A stretch of 64,000 bases of DNA from Gonatopus flavifemur (lineage: Eukaryota; Arthropoda; Insecta; Hymenoptera; Dryinidae): positions 16,882,001-16,946,000 of the forward strand of contig JAFFJZ010000002.1 in NCBI GenBank assembly GCA_018340375.1. The letters run 5' to 3'. Positions within the stretch are counted from its first letter, which is position 1, and each line of letters opens with the position of its first letter. Shown here in pieces: positions 12,724 through 26,200 of the stretch. The translations under genes and the position numbers were made by a program. Under the pieces are notes generated by a model that was not told the DNA's origin, made no database searches, and saw only the letters and a list, made by a program, of their open reading frames with translations.

Positions 12724-12882
12724 ATAGTAAAATATGGACGGACCAAACATTTGGTCGCTACAAACACAATCGCATCATTATTCTAACTTAACGTATTCTT
12801 AGTTTAACTAAGCGTATTGTAATTTTGATTGAGCCGTTTATTTCTGATGGTTGCGCAGTTTGGTCTGTCCATATTTTACTAT
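12724..12882. mobile_element. MITE-like inverted repeat
   Basis: A 25-bp arm at 12724-12748 (ATAGTAAAATATGGAC...) is complementary, with one mismatch, to 12858-12882. An ACACGGAGAAAA string, the terminus seen in other elements here, lies just left of it at about 12707-12718. The matching right terminus is not recognisable. Confidence 0.55.
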
Positions 12883-13894
12883 TCGATGAGTGATTGCCAC
12901 TACTTCTTTTTCTTCACGCAGGCTGCACAGTAATTTTTTGAAGAATTTTTACTTGTTCGGTACTGGAAGTTATCGTTAGGTTTTTTCTACAGTTTAGAGC
13001 AACCGAACTTGGCTTTTCTTTCCACAGGTAATTCGTTAACTCCTGTGCAGGTACAATTTGCGGTACTACTATCGAGTAGCCATTTTAATGTTTTTTTTTT
13101 TTACAAAACTGCAATTTACAGCCATGGTAGTAAATATTCTACTCCAAGTTGTATCTGTTCCTATTCTATCTAAAATCGATTCCTTTAAATAGTAAGTACA
13201 CTGTAAAACGTTTTACGGGTTGACCTCCTATCGACACGAAGGTGTTAAATTCAATACTAAACTCCGACTACCCCGTTAAATTCAACACTAAATTTTTGTT
13301 ATTACGCAGGGACAGTAAAATAGAACTATCCGAGCACGTGTTACATCCGCACTCGTCGGGTGCTTACAAGCTCCTCGCTGCTACCAACTAGACTTTGGTA
13401 GCACCTGGTGGGATTCTCATGAGAGCCTAAACAGTTCGCTGAACCGCGCTGCTGGGAAAGTGAATAAATCAAGCCACCACTGCTAATTCAATGAAACGTT
13501 CGTTTACACCATCTCATGGAAAGAGGGCTCATATATTTTAATAGATTCTTTCAAATTCTCTCACAAAATGAGATTATTCTTCAATAGATATGGATGGAGT
13601 TTGTGTTTACAGTTGGAAGGTTTTATCAACCAAATGAATAAAAACCGAGAACGCTTAGATCTCTCTCGCATAAAATCTGTTGCGAAATCTAGAAAATCAA
13701 TTAACCACGATAAAGTCATATCTCTTGTTTTGAACAACAGTTTTCCAACCAGGAATACATGTTTCTGCCATTACAATTAATTTATTTTCTACTACTGCCG
13801 TCCAAAGCAAGAAGACCGTAAGTGCATTCGACTTGAATTCGAGAAAATCAAGAAGAACTGTTTTCTTTTAAAATCAATGGAACAAATCATTTTT

Positions 13895-13947
13895 CAATAG
13901 CAAACCATTTCTAGGATATAATGTACCCTAGAAATGGTTTGCCATTG
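13895..13947. repeat. Short hairpin, 21-bp arms, 11-bp loop
   Basis: CAATAGCAAACCATTTCTAGG pairs with CCTAGAAATGGTTTGCCATTG with one mismatch. Pairing does not extend past the arms, which argues against a microRNA precursor; a repeat remnant is more likely. Confidence 0.5.
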
Positions 13948-15235
13948 AAGTCTATAGACTATTGAAGTATTGTATTATTATATAGACTTCCCATTTTTGT
14001 GTTAGTTACGGTTTTTTTTCTATAAACGTTTCAAATTTGATTAATTTCTTTGTACTTCAAGTTTTTCTCAAAATACAAAACACAGTAGAATGCAGAATTT
14101 TTTCACGATTGAAATAATATGAAAACCTCGTTTTCGTCAAAAATGCGACTCACAGTTCTCTTGCTGTGGACAGCAGACTACAGCAATTTCGTCACAATCC
14201 CCGACAAAATTCCCACCATGAATCGAAAATCCAAGCAATATCATATGATGATACACATTTCAATAAAACTTTTTACAGTAGAATTCAGATGATGTGTGAT
14301 ACTTGAATTGCATGTTTTTTAAATTTCAACGTAATCATCGTGGATTCGTCACAAGCAGAGATTTCTTTCACCGTCTAATTGATAGCAATCAATCGAATCA
14401 AGTACAAGCAGCATCGTCCATACACTTCCATCTTTTCAATGATTTTTTAATTCTGCCAATTTGACGACGAACCAAACTCAATTTATACGACGGAAATAAA
14501 ATTCCCTGACTTATCAACCGCTGCTGTCTTCAAACAAACTTTGGTCAATGTACCAACTGCCACCACCTGTGCCCGCAGCTTACCATTACGGGGAAAGCCA
14601 AATTGATTTTCAGAGGTTCAAAATTCTATCCCCAAAGAATTCTATGATCAAAGTGGTAACCTGTAACAACTATTCAGTCGTGAAGCAAATACTTATTGCC
14701 AATATGAAAAATTATCGGATATTTTTAATATCTTATTCAAAGTCAAACACAGAATTGTCGAAAATCTCTTTCTTACTCAACAAAAATTATCCAATTTTGA
14801 ATTTCGAGAAAACTTATTATACTTTTTGTGATTGACCATATTAGGGACACTTTGTTGCGTGCAATAATTGAAATATCGAAGTTTGATGCATATTTTGCGG
14901 AAAGAGAAAGATTTTCTGGTTTAAGCGAATATTTTTCAACATATTCTCAAGGAGTGGTATTGAGAAAAGAAGATGTCATCCCAAATCAAATGAAAATAAA
15001 TTGCTTTTTAGTAAGAGTTCAATATTATTCGTTGAAGTCTAAACCTGCGTTGTAAAAAGTCTGACTCAAAGTGGCTGCATCTTACTTGAAATTTGACTGA
15101 AATTCAATCTTTTCCATTGTGTCGGCATTTGTTTTCGATGGTTACTTTCAGCTGAAATAGGGCTATTTTTGGCTGCATTTTGAAATAAGCCGATATTAAG
15201 GTTGGTAGTAAGTTTTACTTTTTACTGTGTGGCTT

Positions 15236-15334
15236 ACGATGCTGGAATTAGTCCGAGTACAGGGTCGCAATAGGACTTAGTAATAATATGAATACAAAAA
15301 TCGCGCTACTTTCTTGGACTAATTTCAGCATCGT
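15236..15334. repeat. Hairpin repeat, 22-bp arms
   Basis: ACGATGCTGGAATTAGTCC... at 15236-15257 is complementary, with two mismatches, to 15313-15334. The spacer is about 55 bp. Probably a small foldback element. Confidence 0.5.
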
Positions 15335-16688
15335 CCTGTCATCCCATGTGAAAATTTCATATTGACAATCTATTCTAAATTAAATAAATTTTTTATAACC
15401 CAATACAGAGAAAATCTTCAGTTGAAGTTAAAAAACGTGTTTCTACCTCAGGTGAAATGAACATCTATCAGACTTATCCCCAAAATCTCAAACAATCCTT
15501 GGAATTCAAGAAAACCCTCATTTTGAAATTCATTTCTACCTGGTTCAATGATCATTTCGAGGATTTGTCAACAGGTTTCATGAAATTTTGGCAACACTTT
15601 TTACCTACTGTTTCCTCCCATTCTTCTCAAGTAACAATAAATAAATTATATCTTGGTAAAGAAAATATTGCCGCAGCGGAACATAAACTTGTTTCCCTCC
15701 GAACCTATATTTTTCTGTGTATACCAATACCAGAGTCTAGGGTTCTATAACCTACAACGTACTTGGACGGCAACCGTGAAAGATGGAGCGGTAGGTTGAT
15801 TGCAGCAATACGGAAACTGACCAGGATAAACCATGGTTAGGGAGACTGCACACTCATTCCCAGCTGGATTTTAGGATGCGAAGGGCCTAGGTCACGTGAC
15901 TAATGCACGGTCATGTGGCTGAATGTTGTGTGTGACGTCAGGAAAGGGACGGCAGAGTCTGGACTGAGGCAGACGAACTGAACGGCAATAGCATCACATT
16001 CAATATAGATATACACGTATACGTAATAGCCGCGATATATGTGTCAGTCTGGATAGGTTAATTTCCACTTCCCTTTCATGTTTTTTTTTTCGTCAACCGG
16101 AAAAGGGATTCCTTACTTTCGAATTTTATCATCAATTACTAGTCTTCTTATCTAGAAATGTGCTTTTATACATATTGTATAAGGAATGTACCAATTCCTT
16201 GCTGCATGCAAATGTTTTGAATTCAATAACAATAACAAAGGGAATTAATGGGTTCTCGAATGTTTCAACTACTGTGATACTGAAATACTAGATAAAAAAA
16301 AGGGAGCGCTGATTGCTTGATACAAACGATTCGTGAGTCACAAGATCAATTTATAGCTTGTATTGATTGCGATCATAAATTGAAGCAAATGAAGAAATCC
16401 AGTCAATTAACTGAATCGCATTTAATTGATCATGATCGTTAAACACTTGTTTCTATATACTTGGGGGAGTGATGATTCCATGACCCTGCCTGCTCAAGAG
16501 ATGATAAAAATTTTGTACAGGAATCTATATCCGGGAACACTGTCTGCTCTTTTTTATAGAGAATATATCGAATTTTTATTAATATTGTTTTGAAAATCTA
16601 TGAAAACTGAATATCTTTTTATACAAAAAAAAACAAGAACAGATCTTTCTTTGAAGATCCATCCCTATTCTTCAATGGATCTTCTATA

Positions 16689-16907
16689 CACGGAGAAAAA
16701 AGTATTGCTGGCATAACAACAAGCAGGTCTGTTACTATAGCGCCTACAAGAAAAATTAGCTGAAAGAGTAAGAAAAATGATTGACACAACTAAATTTTTT
16801 GGCTAACATAAACAAATTCGTTAACAGAATTGACTTCTTAGCTGCTGCAGTCAATATTTTTGCAAGGACAACAAATTTCTCTGTAGGCGCTATAAAGAAA
16901 CAGGGAC
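16689..16907. mobile_element. MITE-like repeat with CACGGAGAAAA end
   Basis: TA followed by CACGGAGAAAAAAG marks a left end at 16689. Inner arms TATAGCGCCTAC (16736-16747) and GTAGGCGCTATA (16883-16894) are perfectly complementary. The right terminal CCGTG is not found, so the copy is truncated or diverged. Confidence 0.5.
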
Positions 16908-19319
16908 CGATAAGGGGGAATTTTCACAATGTTTTACCCTTTCAAAGTGCACTCAAAAATAATGGAAAAATTTCGAACTATCAATATCACGAAGATATAA
17001 TCAAATATCTTCTTCTTGGATTAGTCTATATTTGATACTTCATTATATCAAATTACAATTCAAACCTCATACAATAGTTTGATACATGCCTGAATTTACA
17101 ACACGCGCATAGAATAATGATGAAGTTCAAAGGGATACCAATGGTGTAACCCTGGGCGAATCTTTCAATAACATTATTCAAAAACTCTGGGAAAAATCTG
17201 AATACTTCATACCGACTTCAAACGTTCCCACGCGTGTGGTTAGAAAACCAATGTACGAAGTTTTACTTTGTACGCATATTTAACCATATTTAATCGTACA
17301 AAAATGGTTTGTCTAGAATTGCATCAACGATATTTAAAATAAAAATATTCATCAGTCAAATTTATATAAACATCGAGTCAAGATTCTTACGGGAATTATA
17401 TATAATTCTGCAAATGTTTCCACTCGGGTTGAAAAATACCATGAAATGACATTAAAATTGCTTTTAAACAATGAAATAGATTTTCTAACCAAGCGGAAAT
17501 CAGGAACCATAAATTTAGTAACTGATTGTTATGAATTTGAATGAAACATTGTTAAAACCTTCTTCTCTGATCAAAGTTTTGTATGAAAATTAGTGTTGCC
17601 GCGATTCACAAAAAGAGCTGTCACGATCTTTGGAACATTCAACTTGTTTTGGGAATCCAAATTGAAATGTGAGTCCAAACCAAAGTTCGAAATAATTATC
17701 TGCATTCGATCTCAACACGATCCAAATTTCGATCTGGCTCGAAACGATTGTGGTGTATATCAATTAAAAATTAAGATTGACGGGATTCTAGCTTAATATG
17801 AACCCACTTGTAATCCAGTCCCAGTTCTAATCTGAACTCGAATCAGTGTTAATTGCCCATAGGTCAAATCTCCTTATCGAACCGATTCGATGGAATTTCC
17901 ATAGAATTAAATTCCCAATCGAATACTTCGTAAAATTAAGACTCCATAAAGAACTGTTTTCTCTCATTTTCTGGCATTTCAAAATTCAAATCAATCAATT
18001 TGAAGTTATTCTTCCATGGAAAAAAACAATAACATCCGAACAATGGGAAGACGATATTTGAAGTAGAAAAATAAAATTAAATATACAGTATGGTATGGAA
18101 TTTACCTTTGACTTCGTTATCTACGAGGTTAACTTCATTCGCGTACATAATTGGTGGAGAAAGACTTGAATCGAACCGGCTACTTTTGTCATTCTTTATT
18201 CGTTAGGTATTTCCGTCATTTATGTCATACATATGTATATTGCACGTGAAAGCACGTGTTCGATGATCAAGCGCAAAGTAAAGACGACGCACGCGTTCAA
18301 CAGACAAGAAAAGAAATACACTGGTAATGTTTTGTTCGAATTACGTTTATGTTCCCTGAACGAATGTCAAGAGTAAGTATCGTTACGTTGAATGCAAACG
18401 AAGAAGTCCGCGCCACATGAAATGATAATCATCTCGATAGGAATCACCAAACAATAAAATCGCTCGAACCAAGATTTTTTCAACACATATTATACATGAT
18501 TTAAATTTTGCATCGCAATGGGTGATGCAAAATCCCTGAATTTGTATTTATAATTCCACAAATAGGATAATATTTCAAATGAAAATTTTTGTATAAAGGA
18601 TAAAAAGCATCGAGGCATTGTATCGAAATGGGACGCTAGGTTGTGAAGAGAGAACCATTCCGACAAAAAAACTCCCTCTGAAACAGCTGTCGCTCTCAAT
18701 GTTAGTAGTGGTCTATCACTCCAAGCAGGGGAGGTTTCTCCCTTTACTTTCATTCACGTTTCATCCTTTTCCCTCGCTTTTGTTTTTCTCTTTCCATCCC
18801 ACGTGTATTTCTTCATCTGTGCGCTTTGGTTTTCTCTCATTTTCTCATATAATTTTCTCTCTGTCGTTCTTATGGTTTTCGATGCATATTGGGTTACTAC
18901 CACTACTATCTTCCCACCACACGGCTAGACGCCAGGTTTTCAAAAGCGAACCCAAGGATGAAGTATAAGGGCAGCTGCCGCTGCTGCTATACATTCTTCC
19001 ATTCCTGTTCGTATCCTCACCTCGAGTCTCCCTGCTTTTTTCTCTGTTCCTCTTTCGTTCGTTCATATCCTTCTCTTTACTCGAACGCTCTGCTTTGTTG
19101 CCTCGCACGAAACGAGAAATCGAAGAAAAGGATCAAACGGGACCAAATATTTTTGTTCTCTTTGTTTCATATCTGTCTAACAGTGATTAGAAATGAATTT
19201 ACAATCAAGTATATTACGAATATGATAATTTAATATCACTCCTGCGATCACTATTTCCTCAACGAATCCCGAATAATAAAACAAACCATAACAAAATGTG
19301 AGAGAGAATGATTAAATTC

Positions 19320-19491
19320 ATAAAGCTGAAACTAGGGGATTTGAGCTAGCAGACTTGGACCTCTACCTCATCCGTAGAATTTTTCAATCATAATCTTTCA
19401 AAATGTGTATTTTAAAGAAATTTAAATCCACATTAGTTCAGTTTATATATCATAGGTCTGCTAGTAGTACATCCGCTAACTTCAGCTTCAT
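19320..19491. mobile_element. Family A MITE copy 4 (perfect 9-bp TSD)
   Basis: Left end ATAAAGCTGAAACTAG; right end CTTCAGCTTCAT. Both flanks read ATTAAATTC (19311-19319 and 19492-19500), a perfect 9-bp duplication. The interior is diverged from the other copies, so the ends and TSD define it. Confidence 0.85.
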
Positions 19492-19500
19492 ATTAAATTC

Positions 19501-22500
19501 GACAAAACGAAATCAAAATTATAATAGGATTCATCCGGTTTCGAGTAACTAACTGGTTGGTAATTGATATTGTTCTTTGATCAAATTATCAGTTCCAAAC
19601 AGCAGTTTTTATTTTACGTTTGTTTTGTAATTGGAATTATATTCAATGACAAATTTTGAATTAAATACTTCAGGTCACGATCTATTGCTCAAAAGAATGA
19701 AAATGAGATTATTCTTCCATTTAAACGAGAATCATAAATCATCGACGGAAAGATCACCGAGTTTATCTATTTTGGCAGAAATGAAAATAATCGTAAGACA
19801 AATGGGATAAATGTCTGTGTTTGTCGCCTGAAGGGTTAAAGGGTTTGTTCACACATGAAAGTGAAATGACGAGATCCATGATTCGCACGAGCACCCGGAC
19901 TGGTAGCTGACTGTTACTAAGCGAGATAAAATTCTCACACAGATTAGACCGGGACTACATACGTATCTCCACCGGAAGTTAGCGACCCTTAGGCCTTGGA
20001 GCAACTCTGTTCTCTCCTCTTCATTTTCGTAGCAAATTTTTTATGTTCACGTATCATTAACATTCACGATTCAATTCGTAAGGGTGGAATAATATCGATT
20101 CTTCCAATCCACAATACCGATATATATATATATATATATATTCAAAAAGTGTTGTATAAGATCACATAAACATTGACACTTACTATTTTGAATTTTCTTC
20201 AATGAATGACTGTTCTCTATAATGAATTATTCCCTCTAACGTAGATTTCATTTCTCAATGAGTTGTGGATTGAACGTATTGCGAATAACCTTTTGAATAT
20301 GCTTCGAAGATGATTCACTGAGCGTTAAAATACACGTCGTCGATATAATACACGATACATTAGTCCTACGGGGTGGCAATATTGCCCGATAGATCATTGA
20401 ATATTCATGAGATTTTGGCCTTTGATAATCTGTTTGATGAATGAAATTTTAGCAATACAAAAGCTGGAACCGACAAATTCGAATACATCTAACACATTCT
20501 TAAATGTATATGAATTTGTAAGCTTGTGTATGTATCCATTAGATTAATCATGAGAATCTATATATATTAGATTCTCATGGCAATTAACATAAGCATAACA
20601 ATCATTCCACCTTCCATGTAATAAAAAATATGAAAAGTTTGGGATCGTTAGATATCCAAATGATCGATAAAATAGTTCTTTTGCTTTTCTTTTTTTTACA
20701 ATTTATTTGAATTACTCTTGGTAAATTACAATATTCGCGTCGCCAAATATTGCATTCGTAGAAACCGGAAGGCATAGATCCAATCGGAACAGGATGATAC
20801 AAATTTGTCGATTAAACCACATCGGGTGGACAAAATGAGGAAATAGTTATCTTCATCGTACCGTAACAAAGATCTCAAAAGAAAAGATTATATTTCTTCA
20901 AACTTGAATTGGATGAGGGACAATTAACAATGCAATCGCGTGTTTATTCAGAAATGCTAATGACCGTATCCAACTATTTCCCTAAACTGAGAACATGAAA
21001 TTTGCACGCGAAATGAAAATCTTGTCAAAACGATTCTTGTTATAATTGTAGAATCCTACAAGACGGTGTATTTAGAAAGAGAATGTCGAACAACGTATTG
21101 CAAATTTGAGGAGTTTATATCATTAAAAAAACATTTGTCTGGATAAGATTTCCAACTGAAAAGTAGCTGATACATTGCTCATATTTAACATCCTCGAAGA
21201 CTTGAGCAGGAAATGAAGCGGAGCTTCTACAGAAACACACAGGTATCTTTCGTTTGTACATTTCGTTCCTCAAATCACGGTTCCTTCTCGATCTTGACTT
21301 AGTAGTTCTTGTTACTGTATTACTTTTTCCCCTCGTTTCTTTGCTTTCTAGAAGCCACATAAATTACCTTGAGAACAAAATTTCTGAGAAAAAGTAATAT
21401 TCCATAGAATAATAGACATTCGATTGAATATTTTATTTTCATATTATTCAATATTTCAAAGGATGCAAAAATGACCTTATGAGACTTATTAAGAATCGAT
21501 TGTCCCATTTCGAAATACATTATCAAGAATTATCAAGATCTGTGGGAATGAATGAAGGACAAAAACCTTTATCATTAAACAACCACAATTTTTCCTTCCT
21601 TCCTTCCTCTCAATTACCCTCCTTCCTTTTTTCTTATGACCGTTGACGAAGTCGTTGGCGTGCATAAGTTTACTTCCTCAAGCTACGGAAGGGTGAACAA
21701 GCCGGTAGCACCTGCACCTTCAACGGTCTCCAGAGATCTAATATTAGTTTATGACTTTATTTATGATACGGGCTGTTTCTATTCCACGCAATCACACATG
21801 TCACAGTACAATACATGATCAAACACTTTACAAATTCCACGAATGAAAATCGTTGTTGAAAACCGACAGAATTCTGTGATACATCCACATACCAGCCACT
21901 CAATAATCGAATAGAAATTCTTTCCGTTTTGATAATACGTTAGATAATGAATATTTTTCTTGCATTCCTTTTTTTCAAATTATGTCAGGTGTAGGTTTAG
22001 CATTTAAATAGAACTGCCGTTAGCAACAAATTTGTCCGTGACTTTGGAAATAAACTTTAAACCAGCCTCTCCCTTGTTCAAACATATCAACGGAATAAAA
22101 GATCAAATAAAGTTGCTACTCGCTCAAACGACGGTTAAGGTCGATCACGTGGTATTTCAACATGCTGTGCTACAATGTGACAACACAGTGCTCCACAATG
22201 TTATATCATTCATATTATAGCCATCTACTTTTGTATTCAACGTATATGTGAAATTCGATAACGACAAACGAAGTCCACGAAATACCACGTGGACATTCCA
22301 GAGATGTATTCATTCTACGAAGCAATCGGAAGTACACTTTAACTTGTGGAAAACTATTACTTACAACGTTAGATGAATGAATCTAAATATTTATCTCATA
22401 TATTTCATCGATGCATGTGCAAATTCTCCACCCGACAGATTCTCACAAGACATAACGCTTCTTTTGTACCGAGGCAATAAAAAAAGCTTATCGCGACAGG

Positions 22501-23557
22501 GGAAAATCAAACATGATATAAGAAACATCCACTATCCTTCTTCCATTCAATGATTTTTAAATTACTCACCACGTGTCGGAGTGGACTTTATTTCTGAAAA
22601 CAACAGGGGGTTTCATATTTTCAACTAAACTAGGATTTCTGAAGTATCTTATAAAGAATCTTTGATAAAAATTCCAATCTCACCGTAGGAACTGTCTATG
22701 AAGAACAAAATATAGAAATAACAGTAACTTTAATATCACTTTTGTGTCTTTCAATAGGAATAGATTTACTATCAAGCTGTGTTGTCAAGGAATTGACCGG
22801 TGAAGATAAGGACAAATCAAGCTAGACTTGTTCAAACAAAAATTAATCTTGACGCCTTTATATCTCGAAAATTCAATTTGAATTCGATGGTGTTTTATCA
22901 ACCTGTTTGTATGCGGACTCTGAGGTGATGCAATTGAAGCCCTACAACTACTGCTGCTTGTGGACAGGGAGAGTATGCTTTGTCTATCTGTGTTGTTTTT
23001 CCGTTGTTTGACAAATAGAGTAGAAGAATTGGGCTGTTATGGAGTCAATTACCTATACATAAAGGCATAAGAGTGAGTAGCAAGTAGTTCGTTATTCGTG
23101 TAGCGTTCATTGATTTGGAAAGACACAGTAAAATATATCGGTAACAAATTCCCAAATAATCTATTACGAAAAGTGTTTGTAATTCAAGCGTAACGGAAAT
23201 ATTCCCTTTTGTGAGCCGTGAAATTTTCAATTATGAAAAACACGAATGCGTGGAAAAGATTGTAAGAATCAATGACCCTGAAGACATCGGCCGAAATCTA
23301 TCGGTTAGCACCTGTAACTTTTCGTGAGAAGTCTTTTATGAGAGATTTACGCGGATATCGTGAATCGTTTTAGAAGGTATTTCATTAATTTTTGGATGAC
23401 AAATGTTGTGGCAGTTGGACGATGATGTTTTCAGGGTTATAAAATTAATAAGGGTAAATTGTAATCTTTTAAAGAAGATAAGAAGTCAAACTATTCTGCA
23501 TTAGAGTGGATGGTTTCTATATTAAATAAAAACTACAACACATTCTGTATTTTTGAA
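19501..23557. other. Intergenic DNA, no gene seen
   Basis: Contains an (AT)n microsatellite at 20120-20141. At 22140-22295 there is a pair of opposed CACGTGGTATTTC / GAAATACCACGTG words, one inside GTCCACGAAATACCACGTGG. Open frames are short and domain-free. Confidence 0.4.
20120..20141. repeat. (AT)n microsatellite
   Basis: About eleven AT dinucleotide units in an uninterrupted run. Confidence 0.9.
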
Positions 23558-23710
23558 ATGAAGTGGAAACTGTCGGCCAATATTGAGCACCTGAAACGTT
23601 TAGAGCAACGCTGCTTAATCGATTCCTAGTGTCAATCAAGCTTAAGCAACGTTTAATCAAAACTTAGAATAATCGGTTGCTATAGTAACGGCAGACAGCT
23701 TCCACTTCAT
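23558..23710. mobile_element. Family A MITE copy 5 (decayed TSD)
   Basis: Left end ATGAAGTGGAAAC and right end GCTTCCACTTCAT are inverted repeats. Flanks ATTTTTGAA and ATTCTTGAG match at 7 of 9 positions. The interior keeps the family words CTGCTTAATCGATT and AATCGGTTGCT. Confidence 0.78.
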
Positions 23711-24361
23711 ATTCTTGAGGCTTTACGTTCTGAAAGGATCAATACTATCATTGTTAAAATCTCTTCGCGAATCATATTGAAAGTATATTCCTCAAAATTC
23801 ATCCATCGAGCACACGTTTAATCCACGAAGATTGCAATCTACGAAAATGAAGAGGAACTCCTTCAAACGTACCCTTCGATTCTCCTCTCACAAGTATTCA
23901 TTCCGTGGGTATCCTTAAATGCTAATAAACGTATTTTATCGAAGTATCGGTGAATTCCTTCCAATGCTCACGCCGAAACAAAAACTTACAGAAGAATGGT
24001 GCAAAGGGCTAACCAAGAAAGATTTGTTGCCGCTCCTTTAGCTCGTTACAAGCGCGCACAAGCCTTTGTAAATCTACACTGGAATGGGTGGTAGTTATAC
24101 TGGATAATGTATACCTACGTTTGTCTTTCGTTCGGTAAGCATACATGTTCTGTAGAGAAGAAAAATGGCAAAACCGATAACAATCGATCGTCTCCATATG
24201 CAGCTTTAGAGTTCAATGTATAAATATGGTTCGAAAAGAACAGCACATCGATGTACTGAAAAATACATGTATGCTTGTAGACGACGAGTTTCGAACGAAA
24301 GTTTGCAATGACTGTAATTTAAAGTAGTAAATGCAGCCGATAGTTCTGCCGATGGTTCTTA

Positions 24362-24620
24362 TTAATCCTTAGTGTGTACACTTCTGTAGCGGATTATTAA
24401 GTGGGGTCAAGTTGACCCCTAGCTATCTTTATCATCGGATATCTGAATAGCTATGTACTTTTGTTGAAAAATTGGTTAGTTGTTTTGTGACATTTCAGAA
24501 TAAAAAAAATTGTTTCCCTTTGAAAAACATGTCTGAAATTGAAGCTACATAAAAGAAAAATACTCTTGGTAGATTGAAATTTTGGGGTCAAAATGATCCC
24601 ATGTGTACCCTAAGGGTTAA
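24362..24620. mobile_element. piggyBac-like MITE (TTAA target)
   Basis: TTAA at 24362-24365 is followed by TCCTTAGTGTGTACAC, and the right end reads GTGTACCCTAAGGG followed by TTAA at 24617-24620. Just inside are GGGGTCAAGTTGACCCC and GGGGTCAAAATGATCCC. TTAA duplications with CCYT-type termini are typical of the piggyBac superfamily. No transposase is present, so it is a 251-bp non-autonomous copy. Confidence 0.7.
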
Positions 24621-25609
24621 AACCCGTCTATCGTTACACACTATACATATTTTCAGTTGCTGCTGTTAAATTGTTTCCTCGGTCATTCAGTGAAAGTGTG
24701 AAATTTATTCTAAAAAATCTAATAACCGTTTAATACAACATCTTGGGATTAAATTATTCTTTGTGACTTTGAAAACATTGGTTAAAATCCATCATCGATC
24801 ACCTGTTATAATTTTTTGTGAACTTTTGTTGGAGAATTTTTCTTTGCAGACCAGCTTTAAACTGTTCATTTTACCTGCTCAAATCTTCAAGAGATATCTT
24901 TGGGGTCATCCAGTGAAAATATTCGTCTTTTTATCACGATACTTTATACCTTTCTCATGACATTTAGATTTCATTCCAATTCTGCAAGCATTTGTGGGAA
25001 TATAATTATAAAACAACAGATGCAAAAAGAGTGTTGCAAATTTATAATGAACAGTAAATAACAGCATAATGCTTTCTCTGTAGTTAAGTCTCCACGCGTG
25101 AGTGAATGAGAGGGTCCCTATTATAGACATATGTTGGCTCGTCACGGGCTCACTTCAAAGAAGAACTACTATCTAACATCGCAATTCCGTTACATACGCG
25201 AGCAGGTGATGAAGGCTTTGAAGGAATATCAGATATCGTGGATACTCTGGAAAAGAAGATTCATTTTTCTTTTCAACAGTTTCGATTTGAATTGAGAGAT
25301 TTGACTTATACTTACAACGAGCATTTATTTTATTGAAAACAACAAGCTCTGCTGTTCATTAGATTAACTTTGATTCTAATCGAGTCCTGATAAGAATTAC
25401 AACAATTTTTCGCATCAAAATTCCACGAAACTATGCAAAAAAAGATTGAGACATCGGTGAGACTGCATAAAATGGACATCAATATGCATTATTCGGTTAA
25501 AGGGATACGAATAGTGTGGCACCAGTCATTTATATAACATTTGTATAACATTCATTCGACTACTCAAGAACCTGATATATGAAAGTATATTTTGAGTGAA
25601 TGTACTCAT
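24621..25609. other. AT-rich intergenic DNA
   Basis: I see nothing supportable here beyond short open frames. Confidence 0.4.
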
Positions 25610-25760
25610 TTTCACATGGTTTGTTTTGAACAAATTAGCTATTACAATGTTTTTGAAGTTTAAATCGTTTATAGAAACAAACCGAAAATTCAAATTCACA
25701 AAATCTGATGAATGATCGGATCGGTGTTTGTGTTTCCAAATCAACTCCTTGGAACTGGAA

Positions 25761-26200
25761 ATGAAGCTGCACCGACAGAAAAATGCCCTGGTTGGAACAT
25801 TCTTGGTCGCAATAACTTGAAATCTGATTCGATTCACCAGGAAATGTGGTTGAATGCAAAATTAACTATATTTTCCAGGTTAGAAAAACCAAATGCTTTT
25901 TTTTTGTACGATAACCAGAATATGTGGTCGATTTTGGCTTCAACCACTTTTTGGATGTCACAATCACATTTTCTGGTGAATCAGACCAAATTTGAAGTTA
26001 TTGCGACCACGAATGTTTCAACCAGGTCGTTTTTCTGTCAGTGTGAAATTAGCAGCCAGTTCTCATAACTTTTGATTACGCGTTCTTGAAGCTTTGTTCA
26101 TACCAGAATCCGATCAAGAAGCATCCCATTGAACGTTTCAGATCCTTAAATCTTAAATGAACGTTTAATGTAAAAAATTATGGCAATCGACTGCCAGTTC
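25761..26200. mobile_element. Family A MITE copy, split by a foldback element
   Basis: The first nine bases, ATGAAGCTG (25761-25769), are separated by the 25770-26045 insertion from the continuation AAATTAGCAGCCAGTTCTCA at 26046. Joining the two recreates the family A left end exactly. The right end is eroded at about 26200 (GCAATCGACTGCCAGTTC). No TSD can be read. Confidence 0.7.
25770..26043. mobile_element. Foldback MITE (family D), about 80-bp arms
   Basis: Left arm starts CACCGACAGAAAAATG and right arm, reversed, CACTGACAGAAAAACG. The two arms agree over about 80 bp, through GGTCGCAATAACTT and GATTCACCAG. TG flanks both sides, possibly a mutated TA duplication, which with CACTG-type ends would fit the Tc1/mariner superfamily. 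Low divergence between the arms suggests it is fairly young. Confidence 0.8.

Larger units (their letters stand above)
11841..19319. other. Intergenic DNA with several hairpin repeats
   Basis: No supportable gene in 7.5 kb. It holds hairpin elements listed separately (12045, 12724, 13895, 15236, 16689) and an A/T-rich repeat with the ACTCGGGT string at about 17395-17435. It also has a GC-richer stretch near 15760-16000, and a pyrimidine-rich, GC-richer island at about 18640-19130. Reading frames in these islands are low-complexity and lack domains. Confidence 0.4.

Noticed and set aside
13895..13947. 21-bp-arm hairpin considered as a microRNA precursor
   Set aside because: Pairing stops sharply at the arm ends and there is no lower stem. 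Repeat origin is more likely.
18160..18180. GAATCGAACCGGC string resembling a tRNA T-arm on the minus strand
   Set aside because: No acceptor stem, D-arm or anticodon arm can be built around it.
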